Source of the DNA: Steromphala cineraria | Lineage: Eukaryota; Mollusca; Gastropoda; Trochida; Trochidae | Reading direction: 5' to 3' | Assembly (NCBI GenBank): GCA_916613615.1 | Contig: OU744736.1 | Location: 5,606,330-5,670,329 of the forward strand | Length of the DNA: 64,000 bases | Shown here: positions 47,951 to 59,270 of the stretch, one piece after another | Numbering within the stretch: position 1 is the stretch's first letter | Layout of the letters: the number at the start of each line of letters is the position of its first letter | Translations under genes and position numbers: made by a program | Notes under the pieces: model-generated | What the model was told of the DNA's origin: nothing | Database searches by the model: none | The model's input: only the letters and a program-made list of their open reading frames with translations

Positions 47951-48008
47951 CAGTGACGATATAATATATTTTCACTGTGACCAGTGATGATATATTATAT
48001 CGTCACTG
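47951..48008. repeat. Nested perfect hairpin
   Basis: CAGTGACGATATAATATA (47951-47968) and its exact complement (47991-48008) enclose a smaller inverted pair, TCACTG and CAGTGA. There are 18 perfect base pairs in the outer stem. It may be a minimal foldback transposon or a recombination-made palindrome. Confidence 0.75.
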
Positions 48009-48116
48009 ATCAGGTGCCGAAACTACTTTCAGCTATGAACAAAAGTGATAAACTTTCCAGTTCTAAAGTCATCTTAGTTCAATATTTAATAAACAGCATA
48101 TAATAACAAATACTAA

Positions 48117-48223
48117 AATGTAGTTTGGCAAATATCAGGTTTATTTCATCTCGTGACATGGGTAAAATATCAACTTACCCATAACACTCAATGAAATAAA
48201 TCTGGTATTTGGATAACTACATT
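48117..48223. mobile_element. Imperfect 107-bp foldback element
   Basis: Inverted ends AATGTAGTT and AACTACATT, with further paired blocks (TTTATTTCAT with ATGAAATAAA, and ATGGGTAA with TTACCCAT) almost to the centre. No target duplication was evident. Confidence 0.6.
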
Positions 48224-48403
48224 AAGTATCCTTTATTTTATGCAACTAGTCACGTTGCTGTTACATAAGAACTCATATGTGTGATATAAATTTGTGCTTG
48301 GCTATCTATAGTATTCATGTTTTATGAGACAAAAAGAGCTATGAGTGTTAATTTCGTAGCATTACCATGGGTAAGATGTCAGTGATGTTTATGAAAAGAT
48401 ATA

Positions 48404-48577
48404 CAGTAGGACTCGGATATAACGAACTCCAAGGGACCAAAGAATTTAGTTCGCTATATCCGTTGTTCGCTATACGCATATAATTTTAATGATATTATAT
48501 AGTGACAGGACTTGAAAATTTGTTTGCTATATCCGAGTGTTCGCTATATCAGTGTTCACTATATCCGTGTTCTACTG
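48404..48577. mobile_element. pogo/Tigger-like MITE
   Basis: Starts CAGTAGGACTCGGATATAAC and ends with CCGTGTTCTACTG, flanked by TA (48402-48403, 48578-48579). The repeated phrases TTCGCTATATCCG and CGGATATAACGAAC are familiar from Tc1/mariner-superfamily (pogo/Tigger-type) non-autonomous elements. 174 bp, no transposase. Confidence 0.7.
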
Positions 48578-49780
48578 TATCAGTGTTTTATTTGTTTTCC
48601 ATGTTCAAGTTTTCGTAATATAGATATGAGTACCGGTGTTATATACTGTTATAATAGTTATATAACAATCGTTAACTAGTGTTAAATTGCTGCATGTTTG
48701 ACGTCACACAGACAATTTGTTGTTTTGATATAAAAAATATTATTGCTGTCCTAAACTTTGAAATGATTATTGTAACATGACTCCGATAAATACCCGTTTC
48801 TAAATGGTCGATTTGAAGGATTTCCCAGTGTTGAATGGCAATGAACACCCGCAAATTGGCTGAGGCGAATCACCGCGAAAGGATACATTATTTGGACAGC
48901 CTCAACATTAAATTGTTCTGATTCTCCCAATATTTGTGCCCGATTCACATTTTACTGTTGTTGTTGTCATTTTCTAACTTGCGCATTCCTGTAGATGCAA
49001 AAAATCCGTTTCTATTTGCTTATTTTTTTATTTGTTTTATGTAACTAATCTTTTTTTAATTGGATAAGTTTCTCCTAATTTGCCGCCTTGTGCCATGCAA
49101 CCGGTTTCTTTCGAATGCCGTTCCCATGGCACGACGTCGCAAAGGCCAATGGTTATGACGTCAAAATGATTGCGTCACCGTCACAATGGTCTAGGCGAGT
49201 TTAAGATATTTGTTCAGTCGGGTTTGTACCTGTTGGTTTATGAATTATATAACTGTTTTCTCTCTCATAAATGTCACAGTGAAAACTATAATATCTCATC
49301 GTTATGAGTACAACTGGTTTGCATTATAAGAACACTATTTTAATGTCTTTAACACTGGGAATTCCTTCATCTTTATAGCTGCGAACACCTTTAACAATAA
49401 TGGATCAGTCGTTAGATCCTGACAACTCAAAGCTCTCTACGCAAAAATAGAGTTTGCTCTTAAAATGCTTATAACTAATGGTCATGTTACAATATCCATA
49501 AATAGTTGCGTTTGTAACATTTCCGGGATTCATTGTTATTCAACACCTGCAAATTTAGTTTAAAACGGACATTAATTGGTCACTGTCAAAGATAATGGCT
49601 TATCTAAAGGCAGGAGAAGTGTTTGATCAACAGGTTCAACTCAAGGAATCTCAAATTTACTTACAGATGTTTAGCTTGTAGGCATTTTATAAATTTTTGA
49701 TGAAAAAAGTACTGAAAATTCAGTCTTGCTAGCCTTTTATCATGCATGATAAAAAGGGTTTTAGTGTATGAATGTCAACT

Positions 49781-50174
49781 AGTGATCAAAAATGTTATTT
49801 TTAATTCATAAAATCCAAAGTTAAATGTGTAGTTTGCCCCCTGTGACAAGAGTTATATTTGGCAAAATTTCAGTAGTCTCACAGTTGTTCTCATATTTTC
49901 GTTATCTTTGCACATAAGCGATTTTTAGAACAATTAAATGGTCAATAACAAAGCAATTGCTATATCTGGAGTGGTCAATACATCAAAATAATCCGAATGG
50001 TCCAAGAGCACCCAAGTTCATTTTACAAAATAGGGGGTGTGCTTAATTAAGTTCTTTGTGTATACTTTCTATTATATTTTATAAAATATAGATTTTCAAA
50101 TTTCAAATTATAATTGAATTACATGTCAGTTCGTCATAAATGTTTGACCATACCTAAGGAGTAAAAAGCGTCTT
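49781..50174. repeat. 394-bp direct repeat, left copy
   Basis: Identical to 51281-51674 except about two single-base changes (near 49842 and 49928). It flanks the LINE at 50175-51280 exactly. The offset between the copies is 1500 bases. Confidence 0.95.
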
Positions 50175-51280
50175 TTTTTAATTTTTTTTATTTACCTTTT
50201 TTGTGGTACATGGGCATTACAATGGCTGGTGTAATATATATGATATAAAAAAGATACAAGGAATGATATACAACACAGGAAGATGAATTATAACATGGCA
50301 AGAAGCAAGGATATACACATTTTGGCAGAGTAATGTCATCACAAGGCATAAAGATGTTCAATGGTAGAGGAAAAATAAACATTTTATTTTTGACACATGA
50401 AGTCTCAACTTATCTTTAAATAGTAAGTGACAGATTGACCAAAATTTCATAAATTTTGAGTAGTTACAGTTTGAGTATGAGTTGTATTTGTCAATATTAT
50501 ATGTTTTCTCTAAGTCTTTTTTAATGTTAAGAAAATTTGGCTTGAGTCCAATTTGCTTTGTTTTAAATATGGTGTATTTTACGGTTATTATTATCATATT
50601 CAGTACTTTGTTTCTATGTTCAGGATATCCAAGGCAAATATTCCTTTTTGAAAAATTTAAGTTTGTTTGCGTTGTTGTCACTTTCCAGACCTTAAGTTTA
50701 TTCCAAATTTTTTGAACAAAAGGACATTCGAAAAAAAGGTGACTTATTGTCTCTTTGTCTTTCTCACAAAAGCTGCATTTGTTTTCATCTGTTATTTTCA
50801 TCTTGTGTAGGAGGTCATTTGTCGGGATAATTCTATGTAGTATCGAGTATTGGAACCATTTTGTTTTTGAGTTTAGGTTAGACGTGAAAGGAATTTTGTT
50901 TATTTGATTCCATTCGCTTTCATTGATTGAGTGATCTAAATCATGTTCCCACTTTTGTTTATATTTGTACAAGGTCAAAGAATTCTCTGAATCTTGTAAT
51001 ATATCGTAAAATATTCGGCAACCTTTCTTTTGTGTGGCAATATTTTCAATTAAGTATGGGAATAGTGGTAAAACTGCCTTTTTATCTATTTTAATATTGG
51101 ATTTGGCTAAGTATGTTTTGACAGCATTAATAATACCAGCATATTCAAGAAAGTTTGTTTTACATTTGTATGTATGAATTAATTCTGTGTATTTTAGGAA
51201 TTTTCCATCATCATTAATAATATCATTTATAAACAAGATTCCCGATGCTGACATTTTTTTATAATATATTGTTTTGTGAT
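50175..51280 (-). mobile_element. 5'-truncated L1/Tx1-type LINE bracketed by 394-bp direct repeats
   Basis: Minus-strand element: an open reading frame, a 3' untranslated region of about 180 bases, and an A-rich 3' end (T-rich on the plus strand at 50175-50200) abutting the left repeat exactly. The 5' end is cut inside the coding frame at 51280 and abuts the right repeat exactly. This is the structure of a target-primed reverse-transcription product, but with a flank duplication of 394 bp. Confidence 0.85.
50358..51279 (-). pseudogene. LINE ORF2 C-terminal part with zf-RVT domain
   Basis: Open from the truncation point (HKTIYYKK, then MSASGILFINDIINDDGKFL) for about 306 codons to the stop. 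The early part has the 'GI.FI.DI...G.FL.Y.EL...Y' pattern that follows the reverse transcriptase domain in L1/Tx1-type ORF2 proteins. The later part has the zf-RVT motif: KWFQYSILHRIIPTNDLLHK, then CSFC and HLFFEC. The endonuclease and reverse transcriptase domains are missing, so it cannot act alone, but the surviving frame has no stop or frameshift, so the insertion is young. Confidence 0.8.
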
Positions 51281-51674
51281 AGTGATCAAAAATGTTATTT
51301 TTAATTCATAAAATCCAAAGTTAAATGTGTAGTTTGTCCCCTGTGACAAGAGTTATATTTGGCAAAATTTCAGTAGTCTCACAGTTGTTCTCATATTTTC
51401 GTTATCTTTGCACATAAGCGATTTTTATAACAATTAAATGGTCAATAACAAAGCAATTGCTATATCTGGAGTGGTCAATACATCAAAATAATCCGAATGG
51501 TCCAAGAGCACCCAAGTTCATTTTACAAAATAGGGGGTGTGCTTAATTAAGTTCTTTGTGTATACTTTCTATTATATTTTATAAAATATAGATTTTCAAA
51601 TTTCAAATTATAATTGAATTACATGTCAGTTCGTCATAAATGTTTGACCATACCTAAGGAGTAAAAAGCGTCTT
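51281..51674. repeat. 394-bp direct repeat, right copy
   Basis: Partner of 49781-50174. After position 51674 the sequence is unlike the T-rich LINE tail, so the repeat ends at the same base on both sides. Confidence 0.95.
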
Positions 51675-54533
51675 GTTTACAATGTTTTAGACTCATTAAA
51701 AGGGACTTCGATTTATTGGCAGTATTTTATGTATTTTAAGTAAAATCAAACATTAAATTTGTCTTCGGCATATATTCAACAAACTGTCACATTTCCTTTT
51801 CTGTAAACAATATTATTGGATGTAAATGTATATTATAAATGTTGATTGGGTCAAAATGTCAAGTCATGGTATTTTATCAAGAAGTACCGGCTGTTTCGGA
51901 AATTACAATTTTTATGCTCATGGTTTACCATAAAACGTTCCAGTCATTATGTAAACAGCAAACCAGACAATGTACAACAGATGGCATGTCTATTCATCAA
52001 ACCTAATATTGGGATCTTTTCTAAAACAGAAAAATACATGACTTGGTAGGGTTGAATATTTTCAAACACTTGTGTTTTTGATATATTGTAATACATATTC
52101 AAGTTAAGTTAATTTATTAATACTTAACACTCATTACTCTTTAAATAAAATTTATGAATGATCTAGTGAACTCATGCATTCATCAAGCCTTCAACTGCCT
52201 GGTCGAAGTCAAGCAATTACTTAAAGGATGTAGTATCTCCAGTGCCAAGAGGGGACTATACCCTATTTCTTTATTTTAACGAGTTCAAGGGTCTGTGGCT
52301 AGATGTATAAATGTGTTAAAGGGTAAGGCTATCGCTTGTGATAAGATAGGACATTTAAAGATGCATGTGCATTATTTGTTTTATTTGAGTGCGGGAAAGT
52401 TTAGCAGTTCCAAATTCATACCTGTCTACACAAACCGATACAAGTATATATGCATGTGTTTCTAGTGCTGTAAATCAAAGAATTTCCTCCATTCTATTGA
52501 GTAAGTTTATCTTTAAATGTGAGCTTCATATATAATTTATGTACTCTTTTCTCGTTGAGATAACACCTTATCTAAAACTTCCGTTGAGATATAATAAAAA
52601 TAAATAAAGAGGCTGTCATTAATAACACCAACTTTCAAATGCCCTTGCAGAATTCTTACAATAACTTACCAAATCACAATGGCAAGTAAATAAGAATATA
52701 ACTATTCATATGTTGTATCCATCATTAAAAGTTACATTTAACAAAGGTGAGGCTTACTGTCCATCATTATATTAAAAAAGGTGAGGCCTACTGTAATAAA
52801 GGCAGTAATGTTGACCTGAAACCAAACAGATGTACTACGTGTTATTGAAGCAGTTCACACATGGAATTGGTACGATAATTGGAGTTTTGGAAATTATTGC
52901 ACCTGAAACTTAGGAGCAGTAGTATGAATACATTGTTCTTGAAATGAAGTGAAAGGTTAAGGTTGAAATATATTTAAAATCATTACAAACACATTCTTTC
53001 TATTATTAATTCTGTATTTTTAGTAAAAAGTCATGCATTGATGGTTTTTATGAAGGAGACATATTTTCTTACTGAAAGATATTTTCAATAGTAATTTGGT
53101 GGTAGCTATTTACTTATTATTGTAAGTACAACTGGAAGTCGAACTCACCACGGGCAGAGATATTATATGCACATAGTTTAGGATTTCATTTGGTTTAGAT
53201 GTAAGTTAAGTCTGCTGCAGTGGTATCCTATGGTTTTAAAATATTGTGCAATCACTTTCACCTTCATCACTGGCTTCAGAAAGGACCCGCTTATCAATCC
53301 CTGAGTCCTATTGGTCACCTTTTTATTGACTAGCTTGTTAGATGGTATAGTTCTCATTGTGTAATCATAGACATCTGTTGTTGAGATGCCATTTTCTTTC
53401 TTTTGTTTAGGATATATTGCTATTCAAAAGGTATGTACAGGTGTTATGCCGTAAGGTATCACCTTTTTATTCATTTCATATGTTTTTGGTAATAAATTCC
53501 ATGCCACATATACATGATCGGTAGAATGTTTCGTTTGGATTTCACCTTTGCTTGATAAATACAGTTCCTGGAATAGTTTTGACAGTTTGTCATACCCAAT
53601 AAAATCCCTCTGAAAGTGTTTCTGTTTCAGCTGATAACTTGTCAATGAAAACCTTGAATGACCAAATAGAATAAAAAAAGATATCAAATAAAATGTTTTT
53701 CAACCTCGTGTCTTTGTAATCTAACAGTGAGTGGCCATTACAAAAAAAACGTACTCAAACTTTATACAATCACTATTAATTTGAAGCCCAAACAAATCAG
53801 ATAAATCAATACATCGTGTTGATGATCTGTCCGAAGTAATCACGTGTATCTTACTAATGAACAGAAGCAATCAACGACTAATTACTGACAGTATGTTATG
53901 CATCAGTGTTACTGAACTATTGTGTAAGCATATAGCGTAAGCAGTCGTTACGTGGTTCTGAATGGTTGCTTTCACATATAAATGCGTCAGAAATACTATT
54001 ATATTATCAGTGCTATGTTATTGTAGACATTAAGCATTTATGAAACACAATTGTTATTGTAAATCACTGTAGACGTGAAGACATGGCACCAGTTGCGGCC
54101 TTGACATAGGTATAGCAACACTATTCCCTCAAGAACATTTATCACCAGGATTCATTTATATAACAGTTATCTTAACACACAATCTCTGATGGATAAGTGA
54201 AAAGCATTATTTCCCTTGCAAACTTCCCATGAGTCTCTGCGAACCCAGTGACGTATTCAAGTAATTGATCATACGTCAATACTTTATTTTGTATTTCTTT
54301 GAATTTCTTTATTTCTAATTTAATTAAATACAATTTTCTAATATAAAAGATTTGCATTTATATGTTGTTGTTTTAGAACTCTCTTTCCAAAGCTTGAGTA
54401 TTACATGGCATTATGTGCACTGTTCTCATCACCATAGCCTATTGCATGATAAAGCAAAATTACGGTAACTCTCACTCAGTTAACAAGCCTTGCACACACG
54501 CTAGGGTTTCCTCTCGTCTCCAATACCATGTAC

Positions 54534-54698
54534 CTGTCGTCAATCCAGGGGATCCAGAAATCACATTTGGCGATTTATTATAATACATGCATTTAGAGAT
54601 AAGGTCAAAATAGTCGTTATCTCTGGGATTCTTCTCAAGGTATCCTACTTTTAGACCTGCGTAACATGACAATCGGACCAGACGCCAGATAAGACAGA
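54534..54698 (-). other. Candidate orphan exon (weak)
   Basis: On the minus strand, TATATTTTTTAG|TCTGTC and GACGACAG|GTACATGG bound 165 bases that stay open in one frame (CLIWRLVRLSCYAGLKVGYL and on to SPNVISGSPGLTT) with symmetric phase 1 ends. Three cysteines are present. Beta copy 1 keeps the donor-side sequence but lacks the exon body. No family is recognised, and open frames of this length occur by chance here. Confidence 0.2.
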
Positions 54699-55722
54699 CT
54701 AAAAAATATACAGTATACTCAGTTATGATATCTGTCAGGATTCTCATAGAATTAGCCGTGCTTTTGGTGGAGGCTCATTATTTTATTTTGTTCCTTTATA
54801 TGGGAAGAACATGTTCTATCTTTTAAACAATAATACAATTTCATTATCTCTTACATCTGCTTCTATTTATGTAGACAGAGTTGCCTAAGGGTAACATGTA
54901 AATCATATTATTATTTCAATGTTGAAAACGATTATCTCTAATACATCAAACTTCTCGTATGAATTCTTATTATTTTCATACCTTTACCATGTGTATTGTT
55001 GCAATGTTATCACCACCAAAACAAATAATTTGCGTGGTAATCCAGAGCAATAATCAGACAAGTAGTATCAAACCTGCACAGAGTGATGTCAGAACAGTCT
55101 CTGTTGAAATTCTACTTTCGACACGCTGTGAATAGAAACACCTTCAAACCAAGAAATGGAGATAGGCATTTGGTATATGGTTAATGTAAAATGCTGTCGT
55201 TAATGCAATTAGACCTAATTAGCCCCGGTAAATGTGACCATTTTTACTAACTTCCTTTCTATATTGAATTTGGGATATTATTGAAAAGAGTAGAACTTAT
55301 TCATTGTCAATGTTAACCCATTTCTAATAACTTCATGTCTTGTTAATAGATGTTCTGTTTATCCCCCATCTATCGTTTCTTAGAATTGGATGTAATTGTT
55401 TTTATATATAATACGGAAGTCATTCCTTCGGTTCTTTTCTAACATTTTTATAGTAAGGCCAAGATAAGAAAAGCTTACATATACCTGTAACATTTCACGA
55501 AGACAGAAAACTTCTCAAATATCATGGCAGAAATGCTTTATCTTGAAATTTATCAAGATGAATGCATACCATTAACCCATGTTAATGTCGATGCCCCCAC
55601 TTCAACCAACAGACATACAGCATCATTGACACTATGACAAATGTAACTAAGATTGAGCCAGAGTAATATATTGTAGACACTTCCATCCAGACAGAGCAGA
55701 CTCAATGACACCCTAACCTCTC

Positions 55723-55858
55723 GATGTATCTTCCCATTAAGCTGATGCAGTCAATGAGCAATAAATCATTCAATGCGATTCAGACGCTGTCTGATGTATC
55801 TTCCCATTAAGCTGATGCAGTCAATGAGCAATAAATCATTCAATGCGATTCAGACGCT
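55723..55858. repeat. 70-bp tandem duplication
   Basis: The unit starting GATGTATCTTCCCATTAAGC occurs twice head to tail (55723-55792 and from 55793) with no mismatch over about 66 bases. The single-copy version is in beta copy 1 near 44990. Confidence 0.9.
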
Positions 55859-56793
55859 TGCTTTCAGACGGAACTATTGAGGTCTATGTCAAGGTATTGA
55901 CCTACTGGATGGCTTGAAGGTTGATTTTGACAACAATACTAAAATCAATGATGTCTAATTCTTGATAAAAATTGTCATTATTCCTTGAAAGTGTAAAGGA
56001 CTTGTAGAAAAAGAAGTTGTTGAATTGTTTTCAATGGATATAACTTAAGATAATGATTCTATAGTACTCACGGAAATAGAAATAAAATGCTTTTTGACAA
56101 TTATTTCTTTATTTTGAACTAACTGGATATGTTTATTCTAAATATTCATTCACAATGGTTTTTCCCAAATTTTGTTTCAGACAGTTTTTATAAAATCCCC
56201 CGGGGAGATAAACGTGTCATTTTCACGCCTCGAAATTATTTCAAAGTCGAAATGTACGTTTCTGATGCAAGCTATAGTATGTAAATGATCTGTAATCTCA
56301 GTACCGTCCGTTAAAATTACATTGTTTAATGTACAATAATTTTGTATGTTATGTCCTTTACTATTCTTATCTTAAATGATTTAAAATTTCATAAAATAAT
56401 TGAAAAAGAACGTGGTTTCCTTTAAGTTTACAAACATAAACGCGTGTTACGAACTACTATTCTTACGAGTTCATTCATAATGTCTATGGTCCATTGCAGA
56501 GTTGCTGTGGCAACGCATGTGCAACTGCAAATTCAGGTGAAAAGAGTGTTGCAGGTTTATTGTCACACGAATTGCTGAGTGTGACGTAAGTTATAGCAGG
56601 TTTCAAAATGTATTGAAAATATGCAAATTTTTGGCAGTTTTACCTGAACAAAGGCAATTTAAAGTATATTTTTGCAATGATTTCATAAGGCCTAGTTGGA
56701 AAAAACTTAGTTATTTAAACATCTGTAAGAATAACTTACATTAGTCGAGTAATAAAGAAATAAATGCCAAAAGCCATGTTATTTTTATTTCCT

Positions 56794-56870
56794 ATAGTGT
56801 ATTTCTATTTTCATTAAAACTAGGCTTATAGTGTATTTCTATTTTAATCAAAACTAGGCTAATAGTGTGT
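56794..56870. repeat. 34-bp tandem repeat, about 2.2 units
   Basis: ATAGTGTATTTCTATTTT...AAAACTAGGCT repeats at 56794, 56828 and partly at 56862. The single-copy form is at about 45258-45300. Confidence 0.85.
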
Positions 56871-56978
56871 TTTTCATTTCTTTACACGTTTTATGCAGTG
56901 TGATGCATCTATGTTTTCAATATTACTAAGAACAGTTTTCAAACTTTTTTCTATTCTAATATTGTAAGCTCAGCTGCT

Positions 56979-57623
56979 GTGGATGAAAGTAATTTGATGT
57001 TACAACAAATCATTATCTATGAAATGGTCAGAAGCAATGAACAAATAATATTAATCAAATTTTTTCAGAATTGGTCCAATTGCAGGTCCAAGGTCTGCTG
57101 TCACACGAGTTCGAATCTCGGAGTGGACAATGTAATTAATAATACGATTTCAAAACATGGACTTTTGCACGCATATATCGTTTTCATTTGTTCAGATAAA
57201 CCTACATTTAACTCTGAACGAAATCGGTCAAGAATTAAAGATTTTAGCGTAATTTTCGATCTATTAAATAGAAAACACAAGGGGAAACACTCCAGTCGCT
57301 ATAACCTGATCGAAAACAGGACACATCGACTATCTAACCATGCGGTGCCATTGATACTAACTTTTATCGCAAAACAATGCATTGGAATCCCAGATAAATC
57401 TTTTCAATTGCTGAACAAATGCCCAATTTTTCGAATTCCCTCAGATTTTTTACCATTGTCCCTCGCATTAATACCACCACTATCTTTGAACAGATGCCTG
57501 GCAAACTGCGGGAAAATATCGCCAATGTCAGTAATTCAAACACGCTTCCTTGAATGCATAGGAAATAGAAATCGATTCTCATTGGTCGATTTCCACGAGC
57601 TCCCATGTGTCATTTTAAATTGA
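56979..57623 (+). other. 214-codon open frame over a copy-specific insertion, function unknown
   Basis: The longest plus-strand frame in the window. Its first third (to about 57105) is ordinary beta sequence shared with copy 1 near 45460-45570. The rest (57105-57630) has no counterpart there and begins with GAGTTCGAATCTC, which resembles a polymerase III B box. The translated sequence is Ser/Leu/Asn-rich, has no membrane segment or motif I know, and crosses the insertion junction, so a real protein is unlikely. The insertion may be a tRNA-related or other interspersed repeat. Confidence 0.25.
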
Positions 57624-59270
57624 TAGCTGTTGGCAATGATTGTGAATCAATTTGACCAGATTATCCGAAATTTTATCTTTACCCAAGAAAACATATAATC
57701 GTTGTTCAGCCTAGTTATTCATATCATATATTTCGACTTATCAAGTGTCATGTATAGCACATTTTATGAATGTCTGTTAATGGCAATGATGAATATCTTT
57801 CCTCACATGATACAGACAACCAGACTAAATAACTTGAATAATCAAAAGTTACTTCGACTTTTCGAGTCCTCGAGTCCATAATATTGGACTCGAATCCAGC
57901 TGGACATACATGTATTTTTCTTAACATTCTTTTTAATTTTTTAATGTGATATGCATTTCATGTTGTTTCACCTAATTTATCGCCCAAACAGTTCTGTCTT
58001 GGGACAAGTATTACAACAAGTATTTAGTATAACAGATCTAAAAAATATATGAATTTACAGCATATTTAATCTTTAACATAAACAATTGACAAACACAAAT
58101 AATGACACCATGGCTTGAAGATTCATCGTAAACATGCATGCACGACCCCATCATCAGCCTTGAGCCTTGAGCTTCATAGTGCCGTAGTACATTTGTCATC
58201 AGGACTCATTTATAAAACGCCATTAGCTAGACATACGATTTGTTCTTGCTGGTGGCAAGCTCTAATTGCACATTTTAAGCTTCCCTTGTGACCTATCTGG
58301 TTTGCGAAGACATCAACAATTGGAAATCAGAATCCTTCTATTGGAACACCTCCGGATGCCATAACGTGGTAATTGAATTGTTTTCTGTTGCGATAACTTT
58401 ATAAGATTACAATGTTTTGTTTTTCCAGAATGATCTATTTTCACCATTCATATTCATATCCAATAAACATGACAGAGATCAATATGATAATTTTCTGATA
58501 ACTGTGCCATTTGCGTTCAGAGACAATATGAAGGTGTAAAAATTTTTAAAGTCTATACAGTACTCTGAGTCACTGCAAGCAAACTTCTCATTGACTTGCG
58601 ATCTAACAATTTCAGGAATAAATTAAGTGCATATACACAAGTACATTGAGGTTCATAACTTGTGACTATTCGCACTGTACTGATAGATCAAGTTGATGTA
58701 TCTGTAGAAGAATAACATTATGTTTTCATTCCTCGAAACACGGTCATTGTCAATAAGACTTAGTTCATGACTAGATAAGCTTTATTTACCAAAAGGTATA
58801 TGTCATTCCTTTAATATCAAAGCTTATTAATACGGTGTATCCAGGAAAGGCCTAAGACCTGTAAGTCAATAGTCGCCATTTAGGTAAATAATCTAGCTAA
58901 TGGTCCCCACACTGGTATCACAGCAACTGAACTTGCATCAAATTACTAAGGGCTTTAAGCAATGTATTCTAAAAAGATTAACAATAGTCAAGATGGATAT
59001 GAATAGTGTCCTTATTTTGTTTATAATGTTGTGTGTGTCATTTCACAACATAATTACTTTAAATTGATGAATGATGAAAACTGTTGATAATTCAATGATC
59101 ATTAATTTATTTGCTGTTGACCAGATAATTAAAAATATTTTGGCGATTTTATTGTCTGTAATATCAATTTCTTTGCAAAGGACACTCAATTCTGAAGATC
59201 ATGATCATTTTGATCAGTTAAATACAATAATTATTTATCATAATGCACTTTTTACAATGAAACTATAAAC

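Larger units (their letters stand above)
52620..59197. repeat. Beta block, copy 2
   Basis: Counterpart of 41880-47615, about 800 bases longer because of segments at 54537-55370 and 57105-57630 not found in copy 1. The match is strongest at 58770-58985. It contains its own small tandem duplications. No confident gene. Confidence 0.75.

Noticed and set aside
50482..50715. 77-codon plus-strand frame, Phe/Leu/Val-rich and membrane-like
   Set aside because: It is the antisense of the LINE zf-RVT coding region; the hydrophobic look comes from T-rich complementary codons.
57095..57125. Possible tRNA 3' half around GAGTTCGAATCTCGG
   Set aside because: A T-arm-like hairpin exists, but no matching acceptor, D or anticodon arms lie upstream.
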